A stretch of 64,000 nt of DNA from the NCBI RefSeq assembly GCF_006716085.1, contig NZ_VFON01000002.1:62001-126000 (forward strand), given 5' to 3'. Shown piece after piece: positions 24,627 to 32,512 of the stretch; position 1 is the stretch's first letter, and every line of letters begins with the position of its first letter. Below the pieces are notes generated by a model. The model had not been told where the DNA came from. It ran no database searches and saw only the letters and a program-made list of their open reading frames with translations. Position numbers and translations under genes: made by a program. The stretch comes from Leucobacter komagatae. GTDB lineage: Bacteria > Actinomycetota > Actinomycetes > Actinomycetales > Microbacteriaceae.

Positions 24627-26249
24627 ATGACGCTCGGAAACGAAGCCGCGCTCGGAAACGAAGCCGCGCTCGACCAGGAACTCGACCAGGAACTCGACAC
24701 TGAGTTCGAGGACGAGATCGACAACGAGTTCGGAATCGACATGCCCGGCAAGATCATCGCCGTCCACCTGAACTATCCCTCGCGCATCGCGCAGCGTGGT
24801 CGCACGCCCGAGTTCCCCTCCTACTTCTTCAAGCCGGCCTCGTCGCTCGCCCCCACCGGCGGCACTGTCGAGCGCCCCGCCGGCACCGAGCTGCTCGCGT
24901 TTGAGGGTGAGATCGCACTCGTCATCGGCGAGACGGCCCGCTGGGTCTCCCCCGAAGACGGGTGGCAGTACGTCTCGCAGGTCACCGCCGCGAACGATCT
25001 CGGACTCTACGATCTGCGCTCGGCAGACAAGGGGTCGAACGTGCGCAACAAGGGCGGCGATGGCTACACACCGATCGGCCCGGTCACGATCCCGACCGAG
25101 GGCATCGGTGAGGGCGACTGGCGAGTACGTACCTGGGTCAACGGCGAACTTGTGCAGGATGACACGAGCGACACCCTGAAGTTTCCCTTCGGCCAGCTCG
25201 TCGCAGACCTCTCGCAGCATATGACGCTTGAGCCGGGTGACGTGATCCTGACGGGCACGCCCGCGGGCTCCTCAGTGCTACTCCCCGGCGACGTCGTGGA
25301 GGTCGAGGTCGACGCGCCGAACGTGCCGGGCGCGCCGACCACCGGTCGCCTTGTGACGACGGTCACCCAGGGCGAGACCGATTTCGGCGACTTCGGCAAC
25401 CGTCCCGCCGTGAACGACCTCCAGCGGATCGAGGCGTGGGGCAGCGAGGAAGAGCACGCAGCGGCGGTCGCAGCCGGCCGCGCGACCCCGCTCGACGCAC
25501 CCGACGCCGGCGCGAGCGACGCAGCCACCACCGGCTCCACGGCACCTGCGAGCCCCCTCACGCCCGAGATCCGCGAGCTGCTCAGCGGAGTCGCCGTCGC
25601 GACGGTCTCGGCGGCGCTCCGCAAGCGCGGCTACACCGAGATCTTCATCGACGGCGTCTACCCGAACCACGAGGGCGATGCGATCCTCGGCACGGCAAAG
25701 ACGCTCCGCTTCATTCCCTTCCGCCCTGACCTCTTCAAGGAGCATGCGGGCGGCTTCAACGCGCAGAAGCGCGCCTTCGACACCGTGAATGAGGGTGAGG
25801 TGCTCGTCGTTGAGGCGCGCGGCGTCCCGTCAACCGGCACCGTCGGCGACGTCTTGGCGCTCCGCGCGCAGGTTCGCGGCGCGGCCGGCGTCGTCACCGA
25901 CGGCGGGGTGCGCGACTTCGCGGCAGTGCAAGAGTTCGACATTCCGGTGTTTTCACAGGGCGCGCACCCGAGCGTGCTCGGTCGCCGCCACGTTCCGTGG
26001 GAGACCGATGTGACGATCGCGTGCGGTGGGGCCGCCGTACAGCCAGGCGACATCATCATGGGCGACCGCGACGGGGTCATCGTGATCCCGCCCTTCCTGC
26101 TCGCGGAGGTTGCGGCCGAGGCCGCCGCCCAGGAGCTCGAGGACGGTTGGGTTGCCGACCGCGTCGCCGAGGGGCACGCCGTCGACGGGCTGTTCCCGAT
26201 GAACGCCGAGTGGCGCGCCCGCTACGTCGCCGAAACTGGCAGGGGCTAG
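24627..26249 (+). CDS. Fumarylacetoacetate-hydrolase-family (HpaG-like) / RraA-like fusion protein (540 aa)
   Basis: After an acidic N-terminal extension (residues 1-~42) built from tandem repeats, residues ~45-265 are an FAH-fold domain: IIAVHLNYPSRIAQRG, FKPASSL, EGEIALVIGE, VTAANDLGLYDLR and VILTGTPAGSSVLLPGD. Such domains in HpaG isomerise or decarboxylate open-ring intermediates. Residues ~315-520 are an RraA/HMG-aldolase-type domain with the metal/substrate motif VTDGGVRDF and a VPSTGTVGDVLAL segment. RraA-like enzymes can be metal-dependent oxo-acid decarboxylases or aldolases. E. coli HpaG has two FAH domains, so here RraA may replace the decarboxylase half (inference). ATG 24627 with GAGG upstream is chosen. 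GntR follows after 2 bp. Confidence 0.85.
   Translation: MTLGNEAALGNEAALDQELDQELDTEFEDEIDNEFGIDMPGKIIAVHLNYPSRIAQRGRTPEFPSYFFKPASSLAPTGGTVERPAGTELLAFEGEIALVIGETARWVSPEDGWQYVSQVTAANDLGLYDLRSADKGSNVRNKGGDGYTPIGPVTIPTEGIGEGDWRVRTWVNGELVQDDTSDTLKFPFGQLVADLSQHMTLEPGDVILTGTPAGSSVLLPGDVVEVEVDAPNVPGAPTTGRLVTTVTQGETDFGDFGNRPAVNDLQRIEAWGSEEEHAAAVAAGRATPLDAPDAGASDAATTGSTAPASPLTPEIRELLSGVAVATVSAALRKRGYTEIFIDGVYPNHEGDAILGTAKTLRFIPFRPDLFKEHAGGFNAQKRAFDTVNEGEVLVVEARGVPSTGTVGDVLALRAQVRGAAGVVTDGGVRDFAAVQEFDIPVFSQGAHPSVLGRRHVPWETDVTIACGGAAVQPGDIIMGDRDGVIVIPPFLLAEVAAEAAAQELEDGWVADRVAEGHAVDGLFPMNAEWRARYVAETGRG
24633..24692 (+). repeat. In-frame tandem repeats at the fusion-gene 5' end
   Basis: Two exact 18-bp units (24633-24650, 24651-24668; LGNEAA) are followed by two exact 12-bp units (24669-24680, 24681-24692; LDQE). 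All keep frame and encode an acidic tail, which could vary in length between strains. Confidence 0.9.
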
Positions 26250-26251
26250 CC

Positions 26252-26923
26252 GTGAGCACCGAATCGAAGTCCGAGCGCGCGTATCGCCTCATCCGGGGCC
26301 GGATCGACGCCGGCGAGTACATGCCCGGCTACCGGCTCGTACTCGCCCCGATCGCGGCCGAACTCGACATGTCGGTCGTGCCCGTGCGCGAGGCGATTCG
26401 CCGCCTCGAGGCAGAGCAGCTCGTTACGTTCGAGCGCAACGTCGGCGCCCAGGTGTCGCTCGTGAAGGAGACCGAGTACCTGCACACGATGCAGACGCTC
26501 GCGCTCGTGGAGGGCTCGGCGACGGGCCTGGCAGCGCCGTTCATCACGAAGGATCAAATCACCCGTGCGCGCGCCGTCAACGAGACGATGCGTGAGTCTC
26601 TTGAAGCGTTCGACCCCACGCGGTTCACCGAGCTCAACCTCGAGTTTCACGCGGTGCTGTTCGAGACGTGCCCAAACCCGCACATTCTCGACCTCGTGCA
26701 CCGGGGCTGGAACCGCATGAAGGTGCTGCGCAACTCGTCGTTCAGTTTCGTGCCCGGTCGTGCGAGCGAGTCGGTCGAGGAGCACGAGCGCATCCTGCAG
26801 CTCATCGAGCAGGGCGCGACCCCGCTCGACATTGAGCTCGCGGCCCGCGCGCACCGCACCGCCACACTCGACGCGGTGCTCGCGCACTCCGAAGAGCTCA
26901 AGCACCCGGTCTCGGCCGCGTAA
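26252..26923 (+). CDS. GntR-family regulator, FadR/FCD subfamily (223 aa)
   Basis: Winged-helix N-terminus: SERAYRLIRGRIDAGEYMPGYRL then VPVREAIRRLEAEQLV, the GntR recognition helix. It is followed by an all-helical FCD ligand domain with the acid/His metal-type pattern (ELNLEFHAVLF and EEHERILQLIEQGA). GTG 26252 lies 2 bp after the fusion-gene stop, with AGGGG upstream. FCD proteins bind carboxylic-acid effectors and usually repress their own pathway. The TATAC-type palindromes at 22528 and 24585 are the expected target type, so control by a homoprotocatechuate intermediate is likely (inference). Confidence 0.88.
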   Translation: MSTESKSERAYRLIRGRIDAGEYMPGYRLVLAPIAAELDMSVVPVREAIRRLEAEQLVTFERNVGAQVSLVKETEYLHTMQTLALVEGSATGLAAPFITKDQITRARAVNETMRESLEAFDPTRFTELNLEFHAVLFETCPNPHILDLVHRGWNRMKVLRNSSFSFVPGRASESVEEHERILQLIEQGATPLDIELAARAHRTATLDAVLAHSEELKHPVSAA

Positions 26924-26973
26924 CACACTCACCCATTTCCAAGTTTCCAATACCCCAACACGGAGGCGACAGC

Positions 26974-28470
26974 ATGACTCACACAAAGCCCGCAGGGCTC
27001 CCCGACAAGATCCGCCACTTCATCGACGGCAAGTTCGTCGACTCGGTCGGCGGCGAGGAGTTCGACGTTCTCGATCCCGTATCGAACGAGACCTACATTC
27101 AGGCCGCGGCCGGCCAGAAGGCCGACATCGACCTCGCCGTCGCGGCCGCACGCCGCGCGTTCACGGAGGGCCCGTGGCCGAAGATGCTGCCGCGTGAGCG
27201 CTCGCGGATCCTGCACAAGGTCGCCGACATCGTCGAGTCGCGCGACGCGCAGCTCGCGGAGCTCGAGAGCTTTGACTCGGGTCTGCCGATCACCCAGGCG
27301 AAGGGCCAGGCGCGCCGCGCGGCCGAGAACTTCAGGTTCTTCGCAGACCTCATCGTGGCCCAGCACGACGACACGTTCAAGGTGCCCGGCCGCCAGATCA
27401 ACTACGTGAACCGCAAGCCGATCGGCGTCGCGGGCCTCATCACGCCGTGGAACACCCCGTTCATGCTCGAGTCGTGGAAGCTCGGCCCGGCGCTCGCGAC
27501 CGGCAACACCGTGGTGCTGAAGCCGGCCGAGTTCACGCCGCTGTCGGCGTCGCTCTGGGGCGAGATCTTCCGCGAGGCAGGCGTGCCCGATGGCGTCTTC
27601 AACCTCGTCAACGGCATGGGTGAAGAGGCCGGCGACGCGCTCGTGAAGCACCCCGAGGTGCCGCTTATCTCGTTCACCGGCGAGTCGAGCACGGGCTCGC
27701 TTATCTTCGCGAACTCGGCCCCCTACCTCAAGGGCCTCTCGATGGAGCTCGGTGGCAAGAGCCCGGCCGTCGTCTTCGCTGACGCTGACCTCGAGTCGGC
27801 GCTCGACGCGACGGTGTTCGGCGTCTTTAGCCTGAACGGCGAGCGCTGCACCGCCGGCAGCCGCATCCTCGTCGAGCGTTCGATCTACGACGAGTTCGTC
27901 GAGCGCTATGCCGAGCGGGCGAAGAACGTTGTCGTCGGCCTTCCCTCCGACCCCGCGACCGAGGTCGGCGCGCTCGTGCACCCCGAGCACTACGAGAAGG
28001 TCATGAGCTACGTCGAGATCGGTAAGACCGAGGGCCGACTCGTCGCCGGCGGCGGTCGTCCCGACGAGTTCCCTGTCGGCAACTTCGTCTCCCCCACCGT
28101 GTTCGCTGACGTGAAGCCCGACGCGCGCATCTTCCAGGAGGAAATCTTCGGCCCGGTCGTCGCCATCACCCCGTTCGACACTGACGAGGAGGCGCTCGAG
28201 CTCGCGAACAACACGAAATACGGTCTCGCGGCATACATCTGGACCTCCGACCTCAAGCGCGCACACAATTTCTCGCAGTCGGTCGAGGCCGGCATGGTGT
28301 GGCTGAACTCAAACAACGTGCGCGACCTGCGCACCCCGTTCGGCGGCGTGAAGGCTTCGGGTCTTGGCCACGAGGGCGGGTACCGCTCGATCGATTTCTA
28401 CACCGACCAGCAGGCAGTGCACATCACGCTCAACGAGGCGCACTCGCCGAAGTTCGGCGCAGGCAAGTAA
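26974..28470 (+). CDS. hpaE: 5-carboxymethyl-2-hydroxymuconate-semialdehyde dehydrogenase (498 aa)
   Basis: A complete NAD-dependent aldehyde dehydrogenase: GLITPWNTPFMLESWKLGPALATGNTVVLKPAE, catalytic Glu in MELGGKSP, catalytic Cys in LNGERCTAGSR, and a final PFGGVKASGLGHEGG. Closest by motif to HpaE, which oxidises the product of HpaD to 5-carboxymethyl-2-hydroxymuconate. Its position between the regulator and hpaD supports the substrate call over general ALDHs. ATG 26974 has GGAGGCGAC upstream. Confidence 0.92.
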   Translation: MTHTKPAGLPDKIRHFIDGKFVDSVGGEEFDVLDPVSNETYIQAAAGQKADIDLAVAAARRAFTEGPWPKMLPRERSRILHKVADIVESRDAQLAELESFDSGLPITQAKGQARRAAENFRFFADLIVAQHDDTFKVPGRQINYVNRKPIGVAGLITPWNTPFMLESWKLGPALATGNTVVLKPAEFTPLSASLWGEIFREAGVPDGVFNLVNGMGEEAGDALVKHPEVPLISFTGESSTGSLIFANSAPYLKGLSMELGGKSPAVVFADADLESALDATVFGVFSLNGERCTAGSRILVERSIYDEFVERYAERAKNVVVGLPSDPATEVGALVHPEHYEKVMSYVEIGKTEGRLVAGGGRPDEFPVGNFVSPTVFADVKPDARIFQEEIFGPVVAITPFDTDEEALELANNTKYGLAAYIWTSDLKRAHNFSQSVEAGMVWLNSNNVRDLRTPFGGVKASGLGHEGGYRSIDFYTDQQAVHITLNEAHSPKFGAGK

Positions 28471-28485
28471 CCCCAGTTTGATTCA

Positions 28486-28513
28486 GGTGGCGCGCCTTAG
28501 CTGGCGCGCCACC
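28486..28513 (+). terminator. Perfect 11-bp hairpin between hpaE and hpaD
   Basis: GGTGGCGCGCC and GGCGCGCCACC flank a TTAGCT loop in the 65-bp gap. With no T-tract it may be a partial terminator or an mRNA-stabilising hairpin that sets relative hpaE/hpaD levels. Confidence 0.55.
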
Positions 28514-28535
28514 ACTACCCAGGAAGGACAACGTC

Positions 28536-29678
28536 ATGTCTGAACTCAAGGGTCGCGAAAAGACCTCCTCCGGTTTCTACGTCACTAAGGAAGCCCCCAT
28601 CCAGACCGACAACCCGGTCAAGACTCCGTCGGTTCCCGCCCCCGATATCCTGCGCTGCGCTTACATGGAGCTCGTCGTCACCGACCTCGCAAAGTCGCGC
28701 GAGTTCTACGTCGACGTGCTCGGCCTCACAGTCACCGAGGAAGACGAGAACGCGATCTACCTGCGCTCGCTCGAGGAGTTCATCCACCACAACCTCGTGC
28801 TCCGCAAGGGTCCCGTCGCTGCCGTCGCCGCGTTCTCGTACCGAGTCCGCACACCCGAGGATCTCGACAAGGCCGTCGCGTTTTACACCGAGCTCGGCTG
28901 CCGCGTCGAGCGCCGCTCCGAGGGCTTCACGAAGGGCATCGGTGATTCGGTGCGCGTCGAAGACCCGCTCGGTTTCCCGTACGAGTTCTTCTACGACGTC
29001 GAGCACGTCGAGCGGCTCGCCTGGCGCTACGACCTCTACACGCCGGGCGCGCTCGTGCGCCTCGACCACTTCAACCAGGTCACCCCCGATGTGCCCCGAG
29101 CCGTGCGCCACTACCAGGATCTCGGGTTCCGCGTCACCGAGGACATCCAGGATGAGGAGGGCACCGTCTACGCCGCGTGGCTGCGCCGCAAGCCGACCGT
29201 GCACGACACCGCGGCAACGGGCGGCGACGGCCCCCGCATGCACCACGTCGCGTTCTCCACGCACGAGAAGCACAACATCCTCGCGATCTGCGACAAGCTC
29301 GGCGCGCTGCGCATGTCGGACAGGATCGAGCGCGGCCCCGGCCGCCACGGCGTCTCGAATGCGTTCTACCTGTACATCCTCGACCCCGACGGGCACCGGG
29401 TCGAGATCTACACCCAGGATTACTACACGGGTGACCCCGATAACCCCGTCGTCACATGGGACGTGCACGACAACCAGCGCCGCGACTGGTGGGGCAACCC
29501 CGTCGTGCCGTCGTGGTACACGGATGCGTCGCTCGTGCTCGATCTCGACGGCAACCCGCAGCCCGTCGTCGCGCGCACCGACGCGTCGGAGATGGCTGTG
29601 ACGATCGGCGCCGACGGGTTCTCGTACACCCGCGACGACGAGGGTGAGAAGGGCTTCAAGCTCGGCAACACCCTGTAG
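28536..29678 (+). CDS. hpaD: 3,4-dihydroxyphenylacetate 2,3-dioxygenase, type I extradiol (380 aa)
   Basis: Resembles the Fe/Mn homoprotocatechuate dioxygenases of Brevibacterium and Arthrobacter in length and motifs. There are two vicinal-oxygen-chelate modules, and the metal triad is visible as His in VRLDHFNQV, His in MHHVAFST and Glu in HRVEIYTQD. The C-terminal ~80 residues (WGNPVVPSWYTDAS) are also typical. It cleaves the aromatic ring next to the hydroxyl pair, giving 5-carboxymethyl-2-hydroxymuconate semialdehyde for HpaE. GGAAGGA precedes ATG 28536. No hpaBC hydroxylase is present in the window. Confidence 0.95.
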   Translation: MSELKGREKTSSGFYVTKEAPIQTDNPVKTPSVPAPDILRCAYMELVVTDLAKSREFYVDVLGLTVTEEDENAIYLRSLEEFIHHNLVLRKGPVAAVAAFSYRVRTPEDLDKAVAFYTELGCRVERRSEGFTKGIGDSVRVEDPLGFPYEFFYDVEHVERLAWRYDLYTPGALVRLDHFNQVTPDVPRAVRHYQDLGFRVTEDIQDEEGTVYAAWLRRKPTVHDTAATGGDGPRMHHVAFSTHEKHNILAICDKLGALRMSDRIERGPGRHGVSNAFYLYILDPDGHRVEIYTQDYYTGDPDNPVVTWDVHDNQRRDWWGNPVVPSWYTDASLVLDLDGNPQPVVARTDASEMAVTIGADGFSYTRDDEGEKGFKLGNTL

Positions 29679-29783
29679 ACCGGTTACAGCGGAGGGGCTG
29701 GGGCGCGCATGCGCTCCGGCCCCTCCGGCGTTCCGCGGCGGTGCCTTCCGGCGATCCCCGCCCCACGCGTCCCACCATCCCCT

Positions 29784-29852
29784 CCAACCCAATTTTTCGT
29801 TTCACCATCAAACTCCCGGGGTATTTGAGGCTGATTCGAGAATTTGGGGTGG
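29784..29852 (+). repeat. Intergenic hairpin element, copy B
   Basis: An imperfect ~33-bp palindrome centred on CCCGGG, in the 271-bp gap after hpaD. It contains TCCCGGGGTATTTGAG, identical over 16 nt to copy D, then exactly 20 nt ending in GGGG as in copies A and D. Downstream (29876-29945) is a GGCCGGGC-rich tract with no coding support. Confidence 0.75.
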
Positions 29853-29949
29853 GTGGGTGGGTCGCGTGGTGTCGGCCGGGTGGGTCGCGTACGGTCGGCC
29901 GGGCAGGCCGGGCCGAGCAGGCCGGGCCGGGTTGGCCGGGCGAGCACAA

Positions 29950-30519
29950 CTAGGCGAGCATCGTCCCAAGCATGAGCGACATCGCGCCGGCATCAGTGGC
30001 CGCGAGCCGCTGCCCTCCCCTGACTGCGGCGAGCGCCACGCACGCAAGGCCTAAGGCCAGCACCACGACGGCCACGGTCAGCAATCCGGGCGACGGAACC
30101 CCACCGTGCTGGTGCAGCTCTTCGACAACCAGCGACGTCGCGGAAGTCTGCGCCGGAGGGGCAGCGCTGACGAGCAGCAGCGCTCCCATCGCGGGGTACG
30201 ACAGCGCGGTCAGGATCCCGTGCCCATGACACGGCTCCCCCAGTGCTGCGGGCGCTGCGCCGGAAACACCCGCACCGCCGCGGGAAGTTGCGCGGCCATC
30301 AGATAAGCGCAGCGAGAGCCCAACACCCAGGCCGGCGCCCATAAGCAACGCGGCCCACAGCACGGGTGGCACCAGCCCGGTCACCGCGTGGTCGAGCATG
30401 GCTGCGAACATCACGCACGCCGCCACAAGCTGCAACGGGTTTCGTGACCGCGCGCCGCACAGCAGGCAGAGCGCGGCCGAGGTGATCATCACCACTGGCA
30501 TCACCGTCGCTGCGAGCAT
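29950..30519 (-). CDS. Small polytopic membrane protein, unknown function (189 aa)
   Basis: About five hydrophobic segments (near residues 1-20, 30-50, 52-72, 105-125 and 140-165) alternate with short loops. One loop holds a His/Cys-containing stretch (EPCHGHG near residue 95), another EELHQHGG near 133. This could bind metal but no family is recognised. It is transcribed alone, divergent from the APC permease gene. Low-complexity Ala/Leu/Val content is usual for such proteins. Coding is supported by consistent third-position G/C; function unknown. Confidence 0.6.
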   Translation of the reverse strand: MLAATVMPVVMITSAALCLLCGARSRNPLQLVAACVMFAAMLDHAVTGLVPPVLWAALLMGAGLGVGLSLRLSDGRATSRGGAGVSGAAPAALGEPCHGHGILTALSYPAMGALLLVSAAPPAQTSATSLVVEELHQHGGVPSPGLLTVAVVVLALGLACVALAAVRGGQRLAATDAGAMSLMLGTMLA

Positions 30520-30720
30520 GCCTCAACCCTACGAAGGGCACCATTGACATGGCGCTGCGCAGGAGAGGTGTGCGCCAAGCGACATGCGCCGTGCGCCGGT
30601 TGCAGGCCCACAGGCGCCGAATCAGCGAGGTCTGCACTCGGAGACATGGGCCGTGCGCTGCGGACACAGCCGGGCACTTTCTCCGCGCTGTGCGCCTTCT
30701 TAGACTCGGTTCGAAGCGCC

Positions 30721-30736
30721 TCCCGGGTCCCCGGGA
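30721..30736. promoter_or_regulatory. Palindrome upstream of the APC permease
   Basis: TCCCGGGTCCCCGGGA is a perfect 7-2-7 palindrome 38 nt before the permease ATG. Its CCGG-N4-CCGG core resembles, but does not match, the hut palindromes at 32407 and 39974. Binding protein unknown. Confidence 0.35.
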
Positions 30737-30774
30737 AGCGCACCGGCAACGACGCCACGAGAGGACTCAGGCAC

Positions 30775-32331
30775 ATGAGCGAAGCAACACAACTCGCGCA
30801 GCACGGGCAAGACGGGCATCCCGCGCACGATCCCGGGCTCAGCCGCCGAACGCTCGGCGTTCCCGCGATCACCCTTATGATCATCGCCGCGTCGGCACCG
30901 CTCACCGTGGTCGCCGGCGGCGTCACCACGTCGTTCGCAGTCACAGGCTCGCTCGGCGTTCCCCTCGGGTTCCTGCTCATCGCGGTCATCCTCACCGTGT
31001 TCGCCGTCGGTTACACGGCCATGGGGCGCCACATCACGAACGCCGGCGCGTTCTACGCCTACATCTCTCGCGGGCTCGGTCGGGCCGCGGGCGTCGGGGC
31101 ATCGCTCATCGCGCTCGTCGCTTACAACGCGATGCAGGTTGGCCTCTTCGGGCTCTTCGGGTTTCAGCTCTCGATGTTCCTCGAGGCGAAGCTCGGGTTC
31201 GCTTCACCCTGGTGGGTCTGGATCATCGTTGGCATCGTCGCCGTCGGCATCCTCGGAGTGAACAAGATCGATGTCTCAGCGAAGGTGCTCGGCGTTCTCG
31301 TCGCGCTCGAGTTTCTCGTGGTCATCGTCTTCGACATCTTTTCATTCGCCGCGGCCCCCGAGGGCGTCACTACGACGACGCTGAACCCCGGCGAGCTGTT
31401 CGGCCCGTCACTCGGCATCGTGCTGGTGTTCGGCGTCGCCGCTTTCATGGGCTTTGAGAGCGGGGCGATCTACGGCGAGGAGGCGAAAGACCCGAAGCGA
31501 ACCGTACCGCACGCGACCTATGCCGCGGTCGCAATCATCGGCGTCTTCTACGCGTTCAGCGCCTGGGCGTTCTCCGTCGGCGTCGGTCCGTCGAACATCG
31601 TCGGGGCGTCACGGGAGTTCGGCCCAGACCTCATGTTCGTGTTCATGTCTGAGCACGTGAGCGTCATCTTCGTCGACATCATGAACATCCTCTTCCTCAC
31701 GAGCCTGTTCGCGGCCCTGCAGTCGTTCCACAACGCCGTCGCTCGGTACTTCTTCTCACTCGGGCGCGAGGGCGTGCTCCCCCGATGGTTCGCGCACACC
31801 GGCAAGACCGGCGCACCGTGGGCCGGCTCCGTCTCCCAGACGGTCATTGCGCTCCTTGTCACCGCTGGTTTCGCGATCGCCGGGGCGACCGGCGGCGAGG
31901 CCGCCCTCGGCGAGCAGGGGTTCCTCTTCCCGGTGCTCACTATGTTCACCTGGCTCACGAACACCGGCGCGATGGGGCTCGTCATGCTCATGGCGGTCGT
32001 CGCCGCGGCAGTGATCGGGTTCTTTGCGCGCGACCGGCGAGGGCTCGGCCTCTGGACCACGCTCATCGCGCCCCTCGTCTCGGGCCTGTTGCTCGCGTGG
32101 GTGTTCGTCATGGTGATCGCGAACTTCCACCTCCAGCTCGGGCAGGAGGCCCCGACCGCCGAAACCTACGTGCTCCCGATCATCGTGGCGCTCGCCGGGC
32201 TCGTCGGCGTCATTTGGGGGCTGGTGCTGAAGGCCCGGCGCCCGGAGGTCTACGCCCGCATCGGTCGCGGCACCGAGCCCGGCGCATACGGCACCGAGGT
32301 GGTCGACGTCGTCGGGGCATCTGAGCTCTAG
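30775..32331 (+). CDS. APC-family amino acid permease (518 aa)
   Basis: Twelve membrane segments can be followed, starting with the APC helix-1 motif LGVPAITLMIIAASAPLTVVAGG. The helix 6 region contains GFESGAIYGEEAKDPKRTVPHATY, a conserved APC loop. ATG 30775 follows GAGAGGA and is preferred over the frame opening at 30544. It lies 181 bp upstream of hutU with a hairpin between. Import of histidine or urocanate is likely from context, though APC members transport many amino acids and amines. Confidence 0.88.
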   Translation: MSEATQLAQHGQDGHPAHDPGLSRRTLGVPAITLMIIAASAPLTVVAGGVTTSFAVTGSLGVPLGFLLIAVILTVFAVGYTAMGRHITNAGAFYAYISRGLGRAAGVGASLIALVAYNAMQVGLFGLFGFQLSMFLEAKLGFASPWWVWIIVGIVAVGILGVNKIDVSAKVLGVLVALEFLVVIVFDIFSFAAAPEGVTTTTLNPGELFGPSLGIVLVFGVAAFMGFESGAIYGEEAKDPKRTVPHATYAAVAIIGVFYAFSAWAFSVGVGPSNIVGASREFGPDLMFVFMSEHVSVIFVDIMNILFLTSLFAALQSFHNAVARYFFSLGREGVLPRWFAHTGKTGAPWAGSVSQTVIALLVTAGFAIAGATGGEAALGEQGFLFPVLTMFTWLTNTGAMGLVMLMAVVAAAVIGFFARDRRGLGLWTTLIAPLVSGLLLAWVFVMVIANFHLQLGQEAPTAETYVLPIIVALAGLVGVIWGLVLKARRPEVYARIGRGTEPGAYGTEVVDVVGASEL

Positions 32332-32390
32332 CCACGCCAGCAACGGCCAGCCACGCAGCCGCCACGAACACGGCACACGAGCCGGCTCCA

Positions 32391-32438
32391 CGCGCCGAGC
32401 GCCCTCGTCCGGGATTCCGGACAGGGGCGCTCGGCGCG
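32391..32438 (+). terminator. Long hairpin between the APC permease and hutU
   Basis: CGCGCCGAGCGCCC (32391-32404) pairs with 32425-32438; after two imperfect pairs, GTCCGG/CCGGAC closes on a GATT loop. It is a credible terminator for the permease, and its tip is also the candidate hut operator at 32407-32422. Confidence 0.7.
32407..32422. promoter_or_regulatory. Candidate HutR operator upstream of hutU
   Basis: GTCCGGGATTCCGGAC matches the palindrome between hutH and hutG (39974-39989) at all 12 arm positions. Its 14-bp core fits the TCTGwwATwCCAGA pattern I recall for the IclR-type HutR of Corynebacterium resistens, apart from G/C changes. It also forms a hairpin tip, so a terminator role alone is possible. 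Confidence 0.5.
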
Positions 32439-32512
32439 ACGTTGTTTGTGGCCTCCCGGCGCGGTGAGATGGAGTCATCGGCTTGATCCAGACCGTTTGA
32501 AAGGAACCAACG

